Positions 53,599-64,000 of a stretch of 64,000 nt of DNA are shown here, one piece after another. The stretch comes from Diphasiastrum complanatum (Eukaryota; Streptophyta; Lycopodiopsida; Lycopodiales; Lycopodiaceae). The first letter of the stretch is position 1. Every line of letters begins with the position of its first letter. A program made the position numbers and the translations under genes. The notes beneath the pieces are model-generated. The model saw nothing but the letters and a program-made list of their open reading frames with translations. It was not told where the DNA came from and did no database searches. The stretch covers positions 23,616,663 through 23,680,662 of the forward strand of contig CM055103.1 of NCBI GenBank assembly GCA_029204225.1, written 5' to 3'.

Positions 53599-54812
53599 CA
53601 CCAATTTTTCAGTTTGCGACATGTTTGTTGGATGGTTAGCTTGCATTAGGCATCTTGTCGTTGCATGAATAGTGTTAGATCTGCATTTAGGATTAGTTTT
53701 GGAGTGATTTTGCTTGATTTGAGTGGATTTGCTTGTTTGAAATCTAATATGATTGTGAAATAGGAAAAACTATTCAGATCACCAATCTTAAGATCCATTT
53801 GGATCTGAGATATCAGAAAAAACAATAAAAATCGGTCAAATCTGTCAGATTTTGGTCAAAAGAAAACAAAAATCGTCATCAGAACTGATAACTTTTTGCC
53901 CTCTTTCAGGAAACCTTCACCTAGTTGCAGACACCTTCGATTTTAATCATAGAACCTTCCGTTTGAAGGGCGAATAATCATTCACAACAGATTTCCGGAA
54001 ACATAAAAAAAACCATAAAAAAACACCAAAAAATCATCAAAACCCTAAAAATACAGAAAAAGAACCTTTGTCTGATTCACTGTGCATAGGTGTGATTCAG
54101 ATCTATTTACTGCCAGGTCGGCAAAAAATAATATAAAAAATAGAAGGTTTTCTCAGAGGATCAGTTGTCATATTGTCATATTTTTGCCAAAAAAGTCTCT
54201 TTTTTTGCAAAAATACCAGTATTACTCTTGATTCTTTGCCAGAACCTTCGCCAAGATTTCAAAACATTCTATTTATAATAAAATACTATTTTTGAGTTTA
54301 ACAAATATTCTTCCTATCCAGATCATTGAAAATCTTGATTTTTACCCTTGCCAAACTACATAAACTATGTTTTTGTGTGCCAAAAACCTTTGTCGGGTTT
54401 ACCCTAGCTTTATCTATGTCAGATTTTGAATCTAAGAGTTCGACAAAGGTTATTTCCATAGATATTGTCAAAAAAACTTGATCAGAGAGTTTTTTTTTTT
54501 CAAAAATAGCACTATTGAACTTTTGTTGAGCCAATTTTTGCCTAGGGAACCTTCGCCAGTTCTATTTTTAGATTTTGATTTTCCAGATCAAGTCTCTATC
54601 AAAATTTGGATCAAATCTGATATAGTCTGATTTTGATTCTGAGATATTTTTTATTTTTGAGTGGTATCGATTGATTGAATTTTGAAATCTTTTTTTACAA
54701 TATAGAAGTCTGATTATTGAAAAGTGGAATAGATCTAGCAGATCTGATCTGAGATAGTTTTGATTGAAAATCTAGACCCAATCTCATTGTCTACTTAATT
54801 TGAATATGTGAA
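53599..54812 (+). other. Long gypsy leader
   Basis: 1.2 kb of AT-rich untranslated sequence between primer site and gag, with repeated ACCTTCGCC and CCTTTGTC words. A long leader is normal for this group. No gene is seen. Confidence 0.55.
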
Positions 54813-55150
54813 GATGGTTGCCCCTGGAGGTGCTCCTCAGGAAGTCAATCCAATCATTGTTAGAAGAGCACCTCGTTTGGATCTACCCAAATACAATGGA
54901 TTAATAGATCCAGTTAGATTTCTTTAGATCTATGCTGAATCTTGTGAAGTCTATGGCAAATTTTTTTCTCAAGATAAACTTAAGCTTTTTCCTATGGCCT
55001 TAACAGACGTAACACAAGATTGGTCCTATAATCAAGATGAAACTGGGCATACAGATTGGGAGATTGTTAAATGAGCCCTTATCACACGGTTCTACTTTTA
55101 AGTAAAATTAAAATGGGAAAACGTAGAGGATGAGGTTCTATGTTTATTAT
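54813..55150 (+). pseudogene. Gypsy Gag N-terminal fragment
   Basis: The plus strand begins MVAPGGAPQEVNPIIVRRAP and contains LDLPKYNGLIDPVRFL, YAESCEVYGKFFSQDKLKLF, MALTDVTQDWSY and TDWEIVK, the pattern of the retrotransposon Gag domain. Stops replace residues near 54927, 55071 and 55098. Similarity fades at about 55150, where the captured island begins. No protease or RT follows. Confidence 0.7.
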
Positions 55151-55256
55151 CTGGCACAATTTCCAAAATCTCCGACTTTGTAGATTTTGAGACAGATGAC
55201 CTTGTTGCTGGTATTGATTTTGATGATGAGGAGGGTCTTATGACCGGTGAAAATGT

Positions 55257-55960
55257 ATGAATAAGACTTTATCAAATATAGCTGAGGATGGGCGAGGTAG
55301 ACCATCTGATGAAGAATTCACGGCATTTCAATCCCAGATGGGCTTCTCTCATCCATCATTAATGCATTTCACTGATGATTCCACTTCAGTACGTGGTCAT
55401 TATATTGATCATCCTGATCTGATTGCTGATGATGATGAAGAATGTGTAAGTGTTTAATCTTCCTTGCATTTGAATGTTTTCAATCACTGAATGTGTTTTT
55501 GCTAACATATTTCCTATTGCAGGATGCTCTCATAATAGATGATTTTGCCACGAGACGAGGTGGTTTCAGACAACACGCATCCTCGTTCCAGAGGGACAGT
55601 GGACTGGGCCACTATCTTCGACATTTCTTGAAGAGTGAGATCTGTATTGCTCATTCCAAGCTGAGCCCAGTTGGAGAGAGTCTTATAATGGCAGTTAAAG
55701 CTTTATCATTTTATTTAGGAGGACATAAATTTGTTAAGACAAATAAGATCATTTTTGTCAAAAGATCTTATGTTTTGAACATTTTAGGCTTTACTGATGG
55801 GAATGTTTCTTTAAGGAGCTCCCATTATTCATTGTATTCCACTTATATTGAGCTTAGTGGAAATAAGGATAATGCACATCTATTAGATGCATACGCTAGC
55901 AAAGAATTTCTTCATGACAATACTACCATAGAATTTGATACAAGATCTGATGATGAATAG
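55257..55960 (+). CDS. Unrecognised two-exon gene or gene fragment
   Basis: Exon 1 (55257-55445) ends in an acidic stretch (ADDDEEC) at a consensus donor GTAAGT. The intron is 55446-55522, pyrimidine-rich and ending TTGCAG. Exon 2 (55523-55960) begins DALIIDDFATRRGG and runs 145 codons to a stop, with FQRDSGLGHYLRHFLKSEI, a helix-like GESLIMAVKALSFYLGG and IIFVKRSYVLNILGF. The joined reading is phase 0 and open. I do not recognise any domain. The ATG at 55257 may not be the true start, because coding-like sequence (DLVAGIDFDDEEG) precedes it. It could still be functional, but it lies between retroelement pieces, so a captured fragment is at least as likely. Confidence 0.5.
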
Positions 55961-56450
55961 TTGACACTTTGTATAATACAATCAATACATTTACATTGGG
56001 TATTGCTCTTGTTCAATGAATTTGCAAAGCAATTCTGAACATGTCATGATGATCTTCTACTCAACAATGATGATCTTCTACTCAGCAATCATCTAATTTT
56101 CTCTTCCTGTATGAACTTGCATGCTTTTGTAAACTTGTTGTATTGTGTGGACTTTGTTATATGTCGAATCTGAACTCTGCGGTAGAACCATTGAAACAAT
56201 CGACAAATGTAGTTTCGTTTTTCATTGGTTCCTCCATGTTGTGTATTTTGATGAAATGCTGCTTGTGCTTGCCAGTGTGACTTCTCCATCCTTTGTGATC
56301 ACCATACACTCAAGCTTCCATATGTATTTGCAAAAAATGTTGTATGATCTCTTAGTATGTGCTGCATATGTCAAAATCATAATGTTAGTCTTATGTTTAG
56401 ATCTAGATATATATGAAAATTTGAAAGCATTTTGAAAATTTTATACTAAC
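55961..56450. other. Spacer between convergent captured genes
   Basis: AT-rich, with a short tandem pair (ATGATGATCTTCTACTCA twice near 56047-56085). No gene is seen. Confidence 0.5.
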
Positions 56451-58412
56451 CATGTAATGAGTGATGTGATCTTCTCCCCATGCTTTTGATATTGCATTAA
56501 CAAACTTGACACAAGTCCTTTGGACAGCTTTCTTATCAATATCAGAGTATTTTTCTTTTCTTAAAATATCAATCATACTATCAAGCTTTTTCCATACATC
56601 AACTTTTAGTACTCTGGTTTTGCCATCTTTCTCGAAGTCCTGAGTGGCAGCAATAATATCTGTCCAGACTGAGTGTTGAATATTAGAAGCCTTACCGGTA
56701 TGATTTGATAGAAAATGACATGCTTTTGCTCCTCCTATGCTTGGCTTAGTTGGCGTGTTCCCATTCTTTCCTGAAAGCTTTTCATCTTTTTGAATTTTGA
56801 CATGTCCTTTATGGAGTTCTGCTTTTGATAAAGCATCTTCTAATCGAGAGATAGCTTCCTTTGCTAATGATGCTGGCTTAGTATTTCAAGCAAAAACTAT
56901 ATGAAGATAAATGGTCTTTTCTATTAATCTAACTTCTGCATGAAGAGTGCAAACATGCACATTTTTTAGTTTACAATGTTTTAATACTATTCAATGAATG
57001 TAATGTAATAATGAGGCTAGTTACCTGAAACGCTGCCAACCACCATATATCATTTTCTGACTGGACACTGAATTTGAAATCTTCTTGGTTCTCTATTTAG
57101 GATAGAGCACCATTCATGAGAGTTATACTAACCCTTTCCATCTTCTGCCCTTTCATAATTTCTAACTCATCTAACTTAAGTACTATGATTATTTTGCCAT
57201 TTACCTTTTCATAGGTTATATCATAAAATGTGACGATGTATCTCAGCAAGTAATATAGATCAACAAATAAATTGTTTGATGAATTATAGAATATCGATCT
57301 TCCATCAGTTTCATACACCTCCTCAATATGAAATGGAGTTCCAGTGATCTTATGCATACCTATGTTTAATGTATCCCTCTCTTTCTTCAAGTGGTATGTC
57401 CTAGGGATTGGGACTTTTCTAATTTGAACTTGCTTAAAAGCTTCTCTAATTAGTTTAAATATTGTTGCATATGCTTCCCTACTGATACCTGCAAAATCAC
57501 AAGCACCCTGAACTATAGTCCTATCTAAAATATTTTGAATGTCCACCATCAAAGACTCTGCTATTTTACACTTTACATTCGAAATCCTATTGTTCATCAT
57601 GATACGCTCAGTGGATTTGCAAGTCAATATTGTGCCCAATGACATTCCTAGTAAAGCATTGTCTTTAATATTCCGAAGAGCTACTAATGCAGATCTGCAA
57701 AAAAAATCAGATAGTTAACAAAATATCACCATAGCTGAAATCGAATCCAAATGTCACTGAAAAACTTACAAAATATAGAATATGATTACTTTAATGCACG
57801 GATCCTTCTATTTCGATAACCTCCTTTTGAAAGCGTTTGAATATCCTTGCAACTTTGTCGCTTTTGCTTCTTACTTTCAGCCTTCTTCTTTACCAAATCC
57901 ACATCCTTCAGTAATTGTAAGTTTTCAATATGAATAGACTGTAAGACTGATTGCATTTGCTCTAGTTCTAATTTGATATTGATTGCTATCTTCTGTAATG
58001 ATTCATTATTTTTTTTAAGTTGTTCATTTTCTTCTAACGTCTTTTGGAGATGACAATCTCTATTCTGACAATAAGAGGATATCCGAATGAACTCACCTTC
58101 TAAAAAGTGAACTTTATTCATATAAAGTTGTTTTTCATGGTTTTGCAATCTTTCACAATATCCTAGTAATCCACTATGCCCATTGCATATCCATGTAACT
58201 AAATGAGTTATTGAAGAGAATGTGGGATGCGTCAAAGTGCTTGGATCTTGTGGGTATAATGTTCCATCTGTCCACAAATCCACGTTTTTCTTTCCTTCTG
58301 CCCTGTAACGAGGACGATCTTCAGCAGATATTTGAACTCCTTTGCCTCCTCTTCTCTGCAAAGGTGCCAAATCAACAGGGATATCCACATGTAGATGATA
58401 TAATGTCATCAT
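56451..58412 (-). pseudogene. Intron-containing coiled-coil gene of an unrecognised family, paralogue 1
   Basis: Three minus-strand exons can be traced. Exon A (58412-57790) has FSSITHLV...GHSGLLGYCE, then a long coiled coil (about residues 95-190), then a basic end. A 95-base intron (GT at 57789, TTTTTGCAG before 57694) joins in phase to exon B (57694-57025). Exon B has CDFAGISREAYATIFKLI, VPIPRTYHLKKERDTLN and DIWWLAAFQ, with a TAA inside it at 57097. Exon C (about 56935-56451) reads KPASLAKEAISRLEDALSKA, FLSNHTGKASNIQHSVWTDI and KFVNAISKAWGEDH, with one TGA near its start. Splice signals and frame make a true gene origin secure. The two stops and a phase mismatch before exon C suggest decay. 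Its function is unknown. Confidence 0.6.
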
Positions 58413-58937
58413 AAAAAAAATAATAGAGTAATCAGTTGCATCAAAGTACTATGACCAGATTCTATGAAGCAAAACAAAATACTCATCTTTGATTATATTA
58501 TATACTATGTACGATCAATCCAATCTCCATGCTTGTATGCTTGATTCAAATTTGGAAATGCCGCTCATTTTTTCATTCCAATAGGTAGTTGGCAAAAATA
58601 TTTTCATTCTCGTGGAAGGAATGCATATGTAAACATTTTGCAATTTTTTCTGATTCGAAATTGGGGATGGCGGTCATATTCTAGATCCAGTGAAAATATT
58701 GCCCTTTTCGTAACCAATGGAGGGAATATTTTTGAATTTAGTCAAGTTATACTGCGAACTGTTAACAGTTCTTAACTGTGACTATAGACACTGTGGTTAG
58801 ATCATTGGGAGTTGGGGAGGCCTTGGGAGTGGTGTGAGCAAGCAAATAAACAATATTGTTTTATTTATTTTGATATTTTTGTATATCCTACATGGCATTC
58901 TTTAAAGGGTCTATTTGATATTGAGAACTCCTCTAAT
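58413..58937. other. Spacer between head-to-head paralogues
   Basis: About 0.5 kb of AT-rich DNA lies between the divergently oriented paralogues and could contain both promoters. Words such as CCGCTCATTTTTTCATTCC (58561) and GGCGGTCATATTCTAG (58669) recur loosely. No clear motif. Confidence 0.45.
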
Positions 58938-59746
58938 GAGGTGATCTATACTCCGCAATCCACTGGTTAGATGCTCCTCCTAAATTTTCTGACATACATA
59001 GTTTGTTAAGGTTCGTTGGGGATGGTGGTAATGGACTCCTTGGCTATTGTCAAGTGATAGATTCTCGAAGAATACAAGCTGAGACATTGGCAAATACGAC
59101 AAACATTCATATCTTGAGTATGAATAACAATTTAAAGTCATTGCATGGAATAAATATGAAATTGGAGCAGGAGATAAATGGATTAAAAATAGAGCTTGCC
59201 AGTTCTATTGCAAAAATTGAAGAATTGCAATCTTTAATCAGTATATTTTAGAGGACAATATACGGCTTACAACAAAAGCAAAGAGTCTCAATGGATCAGC
59301 AAGCACAAAATGAAAACACTAAGAGACACAAAATAGAAGCTTTGGAAGTAGGTGGTGGTGCCAATAAAAGATGTATGAGGGACACAAAAGAGTTCTTGCA
59401 AAAGATGGTTGAAAAAGATTTTATTGTTGGAAAATATATGAAGCAATTTTTGAAGGGTAAAGATTTGATTAAAATTGTGGAAGATGAAACAAGTGATTCA
59501 ATTCGCTTGAGAATTGCAAAAAAGCTAGGCGACAAGTTCAAGCCAAATCCAAATGCTAAAGAGATGGTGTACACATGCGACCAAGGAGGTGTGAGTCGCA
59601 AGGGATATAGAGCTTTAAAGAAGTATATGAAACGCTCTAACAAAAATGGGTTAAAATGCCATCAAATAATACCTAGTTATAAACTTGTTGAATCTGCCAA
59701 ACGAGAATGCAATTCGATTTTGCTCTCTAAATTAGGAGAGTTTTAG
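58938..59746 (+). pseudogene. Coiled-coil gene of the same unrecognised family, paralogue 2
   Basis: A plus-strand reading opens after an AG near 58937 (GDLYSAIHWLDAPPKFSDI, then LLRFVGDGGNGLLGYC) and continues in a coiled coil to a TAG at 59252. The same frame continues RTIYGLQQ and, from 59291, 151 codons: lysine-rich, with DQGGVSRKGYRALKKYMKR and IIPSYKLVESAKRECN, to a stop after LGEF. The order GLLGYC, coiled coil, G(I/V)SRxxY and P(R/S)Y repeats that of paralogue 1 at low identity, so they are old duplicates. No intron is present where paralogue 1 has its 95-base intron. It is interrupted by one stop and has no equivalent of exon C. Confidence 0.55.
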
Positions 59747-59835
59747 CATATTGAGGATTCTTTTAGAATAACCAATAAGAAGAAAGAACCTCCGACTTGT
59801 TTTCATTATCATCAAGACAACGATATATTCTTAGA

Positions 59836-60579
59836 GTAGTGGGTTTCTTTCCTTGCCTAACCTCAATCCAAGATCTAATCAATCTAGCATCAAAGAGATG
59901 AAGTTAGTTGTCACGCATACATTCTTTTCCATGAGAGCAATAGTGTAGTTCAGATTTCAGCATGAATGGAAGATTCACATCTAACTCTAACATCCATTAA
60001 CTCTAAGCATTAACACTACATCCACTAACACTAGATCCACAACAAGATAGCTTACTCTTTCTCTCTCTCCCTTTCTCCCTCATAAAAAGTATAATAACAT
60101 GCAATCCCAATAACAATCAGATCCAACAATTAGCAATATCCAAATAAAGCATGAGAGATGGAGGAAAAGTGATAGAGAGCAAGGACATTCATCAATCCAT
60201 TTCACAAGAGAAACAATCTGCTTTATTGAAATGAAGAAATGAGCATGTGTAAGAACTCGAGTTGGTCCCTTTTTATAGTAGAAAGGAGGACCCTGGCCTC
60301 TAAATCCTATTGGTACATTTTTGCCTCCCTAATTATTTAAATTTAAAAAAGAGTGGGAACCATACAAATTAGAGGGAAACCCAACTTTAGTCATTAACTT
60401 GAAATTTAGGCCCTACGACATTAAAAGTCCCACAAAAAGGCCTACAATCCTTTTATTGACTTGTAACTAATCAAATAACTATGTGGTCATCAGGTTGGAC
60501 TTACACACGCAGGGTGCCAAATCCCTCTCACTTATTAACTAGGATTAGGGTTGCCTTGGGATCTGCAAACCCTCCAACA
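59836..60579 (-). repeat. 3' LTR of the Tat/Athila-like gypsy family, inverted
   Basis: A 744-base copy of the LTR at 52827, in opposite orientation and roughly 90% alike by eye. It lacks its last base and has no primer site beyond 59836. On the other side it is preceded by a purine-rich tract (minus strand AGTGGGGGATCC), marking it as a 3' LTR. Confidence 0.85.
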
Positions 60580-60595
60580 GGATCCCCCACTAAAA
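60580..60595 (-). promoter_or_regulatory. Gypsy polypurine tract
   Basis: The minus strand reads TTTTAGTGGGGGATCC immediately before TGTTGGAGGG. Confidence 0.6.
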
Positions 60596-60749
60596 TTGGT
60601 GGCGGTCCCACTACACCTGCGAGATGCAGTTACTATGGGCTTTTATTTGCTTTGCGACGAATCTTTATTAAATGATACTACACCTTCTCCATAAAATCGA
60701 GTCGGGCAGTGTTAAAATCCAAATTATGCGACAAAAAACAACGATGGGC

Positions 60750-61130
60750 TCTGGCAATCCTCTTTGAAGTTGTCCAGGGCGCATCGTCCCGTGGGCTACT
60801 GGTTCTTTCTGCTTCTATGCTCTGGTAACCACCATCAAGGGTACATTTGGTTTATTCTGAGCTACTGGTCTTCGCTTGATTGTTATCAAATTTACAGGAG
60901 CTGTAGCTGGTGGTTGCTTCGGTCTTGCTGGACAATCTTTATAGCAATGCCCATAACCATAGTCACGACAAAATCGTACAAATTTCTCTTTATTTGGACA
61001 TTCTGCAACTCTGTGATTTTTTCCACATGCAAAGCATCCAAGTGATGCTCTGGTCTAGTTTCTAGATGCTTGTTGTTGCGCGATAACATAAATAGCATAC
61101 TGTTCTGAAGATCCACCTTCTTGATCATTA
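60750..61130 (-). pseudogene. Gypsy Gag C-terminal fragment with zinc knuckles
   Basis: The minus strand reads GCFACGKNHRVAECPNKEKF followed by FCRDYGYGHCYKDCPARPK, two CCHC-like knuckles. A Pro/Gln-rich tail then runs towards the purine tract and 3' LTR. No protease or RT lies between. It has the same orientation as the LTR at 59836, so both probably belong to one element whose pol was absent or deleted. Confidence 0.6.
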
Positions 61131-61218
61131 CCATACTTCCATTGCTCGATACTTCTGTACGGTTCTAGTTCCATCAAATTGGCAGGAGGAGTGGGGTGCT
61201 TTGGTGGGGCAGGTAAGG

Positions 61219-61779
61219 CTAAATGTTCCGGACATCCAAGAGTAGATTGTCAAGATCTGGCTGCTGGATTTCCCCAAGTGAAGTCCTATGCTTCATGAAC
61301 AAGTCCTTTCCCAATGCTTTGGTGAAGATATCACCTACACATTCCCTTGAGGACACATGTTGAAGCTCCACCTCCTTTGCACTGACTTGCTCCCTCACAA
61401 AGCGGTATTGCACCTCAATATGCTTGCTCCTAGAATGAAAGATAGGATTGGTTGCCAACCTTTGGGCTGATTGATTGTCACAAAAGATGATTGGGCTCTC
61501 TAAAAAATCCAACAAGTGAAGGTCCTTGATCATCCTCTTGATCCATACCATCTCCTTTGTGCAATGTGTAAGAGCTTTGTACTCAGCCTCACTAGATGCA
61601 ATCCATGATATAGCTCTGTGACCTATGAATATATAATGAGCACTAATGGATTTCCTATCCATTACATCTCCAGCATAGTCCGAATTTGAAAATCCAAAAA
61701 GATTAGATGATGATCCCTCATACAATATGCCAAAATCTCGAGTTCCAATGATGTACCTCAAAACTCATTTTCCTAGCTT
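61219..61779 (-). pseudogene. RNase H fragment of the copia A family
   Basis: The minus strand reads RYIIGTRDFGILYEGSSSNL through SNSDYAGDVMDRKSIS, a short internal loss at AISW-IASSEAEYK, then FCDNQSAQRLATNPIFHSRS and VGDIFTKALGKDLFMKHRTSLG. It ends before the purine tract. Upstream, similarity stops at about 61779, within a few codons of where the foreign segment of copia A ends. Confidence 0.85.
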
Positions 61780-62009
61780 CTCAAAACAAGAAAAAACTCT
61801 TCTACAGGTATTGCAAGAGGGCAAACCATGAAATCCAGGATTGCCAAATTTTGAAGTTAAAAAATAATAAGTAGTGATAGACAGATCAATAAGCCCATGC
61901 AGCCGACACAAAGCAGAAGATCGAAGATGATGAATAGTGAGAAGACTTCATGGTGGGCCATCACCATGTCGAATGATCAGAGGAATGATTCCTCGATTCA
62001 AGAGCAACG

Positions 62010-63225
62010 CAACATATGACAAGCCATCGAGAATGGTATGCTCATGTCCCAAAGGATAATAGAAAGAAATTAGATGGAAATTCGTTCAAGACTATTTTTG
62101 TTGGCTATTGCACATTTGATGCAATGTATAGACTTTACAACATAGGCACCTGTAAAGTTTTGACTAACAGGGATGTGACTTTTATCGAAGATCACTTCAT
62201 TTATTCAAAGGGCAAGGACCAGATGTAGTCTACAATTTTTGACCTGACAACATATATTTATCAGAAGGTAATTTCTATTCTTTTTAGTAGTCACCCTGTA
62301 TAGTCAGACTTAGAAGAAAAACAAGAAGCTGCAACTCAGGAGCAGCCGAATCAGCCAACACAAAGTCAAGTTTCACAGCTTGAAACTTCGACTAGAAGAT
62401 CAACAAGAATTTGAACTCAGCCTATCTGATACACTGATGAGTTTGCTCACTATTCTATTCAGGAGCCAACCTACAGTTGATGAAGCTATGTCATAGGCCG
62501 ATTCATATCCTTGGAAAGAAGCAATGGATAAGGAGTACAATTCACTGCCAAGGAACAATACATGGATTGTCACCAAGCTACCAGCAAATAGAATAATCAA
62601 TTGCAAATGGATCTTTAAATCAAATATAAAACAGACGATAGTATCTACAGAAGAAAAGCTTGACTCGTGGCCAGGGGATTTCCTCAGATTTCCAATATCG
62701 ACTACTTTGAAACTTTTAGCCCAGATGTATATTTCAAAGCTGTTAATCAATTCTTTGTCATCATCACACTTTATGTGGATAATACGTTGCTGTTTGACAA
62801 CAATATTGCTCTGACAAAGGATACGAAGAGGATGCTATCCCAAGAATTCGAGATGACAAATCTTGGAGCACACTATTGTCTCGAGATACAAATCCATAGA
62901 GACAGAAGTCGAAGACTTTTCTATATCACCCAGTAGAGGTATTTTCATAATTTGCTGATGAAATTAAATTTCATGAATTTCAAGCCTGTACATGATCCCA
63001 TGGATCCAGGTCTCAAATTATCCAAGAAACCATGCCCTCATACCAATGAGGAGAAGGCAGAAACGAAGGGGTATATGATACCAATCTATTATCGGGTCCC
63101 TGATGTATGCAATGATCTCGACCAGGCCAGATCTTGCATACGCCATCAATTCTTTGAGTCAGTACATGACCAATCCTGGCATGATCCATTTGAAAGCTCT
63201 TTTTAGAGTAATCAGATATGTATGA
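62010..63225 (+). pseudogene. Copia linker-RT remnant (E family, plus strand)
   Basis: The plus strand reads KKLDGNSFKTIFVGYCTFDA, NIGTCKVLTNRDVTFIEDHF, a linker with STRRSTRI and TQPIRYTDE, then RT pieces (NSLPRNNTWIVTKLPANRII, ARGFPQISNIDYFETFSPDV, IITLYVDNTLLFDNN, with the active site YVDD changed to YVDN) and MTNLGAHYCLEIQIHRDRS. An internal RT deletion near 62690-62730 and several frameshifts are present. It is fused to gypsy sequence at about 63228. Confidence 0.78.
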
Positions 63226-63229
63226 GCTG

Positions 63230-64000
63230 CTGTCTATTTGCATGGGTTTCCTCGTACTATCTTTTTTGATTGGGATAGTAAGGTTACATCCATACTCTGG
63301 ATAGAGCTTATGCGTATCTTGGATGTACAGCTTTTTATGAGTTTTGCTTATCACTCTACTTCTGATGGGCAATGTGAGGTCCTTAACAGGATCCTTGAGG
63401 ATTATTTATGCCATTTTGTTACTCCTTCTAAGAAGGATTGGGATCAACATCTATGTTTAGCATAGTATAGCTATAACAGCTCTATTAGTACCAGCACAGT
63501 CCCACCATTTTTAGTATCTCATGGCTATGCACCTCTTTTACTTGGCATTCCTCTTCCTCTTGAGGATACACTTGTGACACTTGCATCCTTTCTATCAGGT
63601 GCCAGTGAACTTATTACTTGGGCCAGTTCTCATTTACAACATGTTCAACAGCGTTTTCAAACCTCAGTTGATCGCCACCGCCACCATGTTGAGTTTCAGC
63701 TTGGAGATATGCTTTATCTATGCCTACGGTTTTCACGTCATCATTTTGTCCAAGGCCATGCTTCTACTAAAAATCTTGCACCATGTTATTAGGGGCCTTA
63801 TCGCATTTTGGAGGTTCATAGTCCAGTTACATATCGCTTATAGCTTCCTGCTTCCACATGTGCCTATGATGTATTCCATGTCAGTCTATTACATGCTGCT
63901 ATTGAGGATGATGCTCCTTGTGATGTTGAGTTTCCTATTGCTCCCGAGTTGTTTCCATTTTTACCTGCTGCTATATTACAGATTTGTCTATACCATAGTC
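63230..64000 (+). pseudogene. Gypsy integrase C-terminal fragment
   Basis: The plus strand reads LHGFPRTIFFDWDSKVTSIL, FMSFAYHSTSDGQCEVLNRI (the TAYHPQTDGQTEVVNR-type block), CHFVTPSKKDWDQHLCLA-stop-YSYNSS, PPFLVSHGYAPLLLG. It continues into RFQTSVDRHRHHVEFQLGDM and, after a stop, GPYRILEVHSPVTYRL and YDVFHVSLLHAA. It lacks the Zn-binding region and the first Asp, contains at least three stops, and runs off the right edge. Confidence 0.82.

Noticed and set aside
52827-60579. Interpretation as one DNA transposon with 745 bp terminal inverted repeats
   Set aside because: The left repeat is followed by a gypsy primer site and gag, and the right is preceded by a purine tract, so both are LTRs. 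No flanking target duplication was seen.
1-64000. tRNA, rRNA, snoRNA or miRNA genes
   Set aside because: I saw no cloverleaf-like or conserved rRNA segments by reading. The hairpin cluster at 51060-51330 is reported as a repeat, not as an RNA gene.

Overview
This is nuclear DNA of a land plant with a large, repeat-rich genome. The evidence is one host gene with plant-type introns (a SEC23 COPII coat gene with a 3.9 kb intron), plant-type Ty1/copia elements primed by initiator methionine tRNA, a Tat/Athila-like Ty3/gypsy family with a TGGCGC-type primer site, LINE-like 3' ends and long (GA/CT)n tracts. I could not place the species. Apart from SEC23 and some captured or decayed gene pieces, almost everything is mobile-element sequence.

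Layout. 1-5706 (minus): SEC23 exons 1 and 2, running off the left edge. The intron holds LINE-like 3' ends, TTCGAA-rich fold-back DNA and microsatellites. 5707-8573: upstream region, a GC-rich tandem array of about 217, 257 and 263 bp units, and a 53 bp duplication. 8574-14598: copia element A (minus) with about 98% identical LTRs and target duplication CATAT. Its reverse transcriptase (RT) region is replaced by about 1.07 kb of unrelated sequence fused in frame to Gag-protease-integrase. 14599-17670: old unclassified DNA. 17680-27776: decayed copia element B (plus), split at 20046-26292 by copia element C (minus, target duplication CAAGT). 27777-33718: copia scraps and featureless DNA with a (C)30 tract. 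33719-39127: copia E remnant joined to the Gag-protease end and 5' LTR of copia D (minus). 39128-40920: unrecognised decayed gene (minus). 40990-48569: copia F remnant (plus), interrupted at 41635-47495 by element G. Element G is an intact copia element with a single 1316-residue polyprotein, no LTR difference seen, and target duplication TTCAG. 48570-50575: another LTR with primer site, then further copia pieces. 50571-50870: histone H3-like fold fragment. 51060-51330: nested inverted-repeat cluster. 51430-52826: unrecognised decayed gene (minus). 52827-61130: two LTRs of one gypsy family facing each other, with gag pieces outside and inside. Between them is a 4.6 kb island with one spliced open gene and two diverged paralogues of an unrecognised coiled-coil family. 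61219-64000: fragments of copia A, a copia E-like element and a gypsy integrase.

How the parts relate. Element G could supply RT, RNase H and integrase to its relatives A, D and the 61 kb fragment. These share PBS type and Gag, protease or RNase H similarity with G; where LTRs survive (A, D) they share terminal sequences with G, and A and G share the purine tract. LTRs of at least four copia families carry the same near-palindrome built on CACACGTGTG, some with a CCGTAC word nearby, which suggests a common regulatory input. The strongest novelty candidates are the RT-replaced element A, the paralogue island between opposed gypsy LTRs, and the divergent histone H3-like fragment. All readings are by eye, without database searches.
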